From contig JAYFRL010000028.1 in assembly GCA_034925905.1 (NCBI GenBank), forward strand, positions 1-23,900: a DNA stretch of 23,900 nucleotides. The letters run 5' to 3'. Source of the stretch: JAYFRL01 sp034925905. Lineage in GTDB: Bacteria > Bacillota > Clostridia > Lachnospirales > Anaerotignaceae. Position 1 is the stretch's first letter. Each line of letters starts with the position of its first letter. The notes beneath the pieces were generated by a model, which did no database searches, was not told the DNA's origin, and was given only the letters and a program-made list of their open reading frames with translations. Below are positions 23,810-23,900 of this stretch, one piece after another. The position numbers and the translations under genes were made by a program.

Positions 23810-23900
23810 CACTTACGGCCTCATTGTAACTTTATCATAACGCCTTGTCAGAAGGCGGCAAAGAATAGCGTCTGCCATCAACGCAACACCCGACCAGAAA
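23810..23900. other. right flank, no gene seen
   Basis: The last 91 bases hold no supported gene. A short inverted repeat, CGCCTT...AAGGCG, is present around 23841-23857. The attachment site could lie here or beyond, since serine-integrase att sites flank the recombinase end, but no duplicated core can be identified from one end. Confidence 0.3.

Noticed and set aside
1..23900. CRISPR arrays, tRNA or rRNA genes, insertion-sequence transposases
   Set aside because: No regularly spaced repeat family, tRNA-like fold, rRNA sequence or DDE transposase was seen. The only confirmed mobile element inside the prophage is the group II intron.

Overview
The window is the right-hand part of an integrated, HK97-like (siphovirus-type head) prophage in a Gram-positive, probably Clostridia (Lachnospiraceae or Oscillospiraceae-like), genome. 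The basis is the strong GGAGG ribosome sites, the GTG/TTG starts, the phage gene order typical of gut Firmicutes prophages, and the large serine recombinases. Almost everything is on the + strand with short start/stop overlaps.

Layout: (1) 1-4754, the end of a replication module: a partial coiled-coil gene, a DUF4406/DUF7768-like gene, a VapE-type primase-helicase, a VRR-NUC nuclease and a SNF2 helicase broken by a 5-base insertion inside its Walker A motif. (2) 4812-6346, an ArpU/DUF1492-type regulator, a terminator, an HNH nuclease, a candidate cos region and the small terminase. (3) 6351-8608, an accessory spot. A wrecked 5' copy of a ParB-methyltransferase gene is followed by a reversed cargo gene (apparent DNA-binding N-terminus, possible EVE/PUA-like C-terminus) with its own promoter and twin operators, then by an intact ParB-methyltransferase. 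(4) 8609-10258, a structured leader and three small conserved phage genes. (5) 10368-16180, packaging and head genes: large terminase, portal, ClpP-like protease, capsid, head fiber, connector and head-tail adaptor. (6) 16200-19819, holin and an amidase endolysin split by a complete group II intron with its reverse transcriptase/maturase. (7) 19910-23746, a small SHOCT-like gene and three serine-recombinase genes, the last frameshifted at a C8 run, closed by a strong terminator.

The most striking point is what is absent. Head genes run directly into the holin with no gp10-like, tail tube, tape-measure, baseplate or fiber genes between them. Eight codons starting at a GTG that overlaps the adaptor stop look like the stump of the next morphogenesis gene, fused in frame to the holin. 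So the tail module appears to have been cleanly deleted. The remaining set (HNH, TerS, TerL, portal, protease, capsid, connectors, lysis, recombinases) could at most make tail-less heads. That is the same gene subset seen in capsid-forming phage satellites, but here more simply explained by deletion. With the broken helicase, the frameshifted recombinase and the intron-split lysin, this element is decaying or dependent on help. The cargo cassette at 6351-7354 is the best candidate for something little described.
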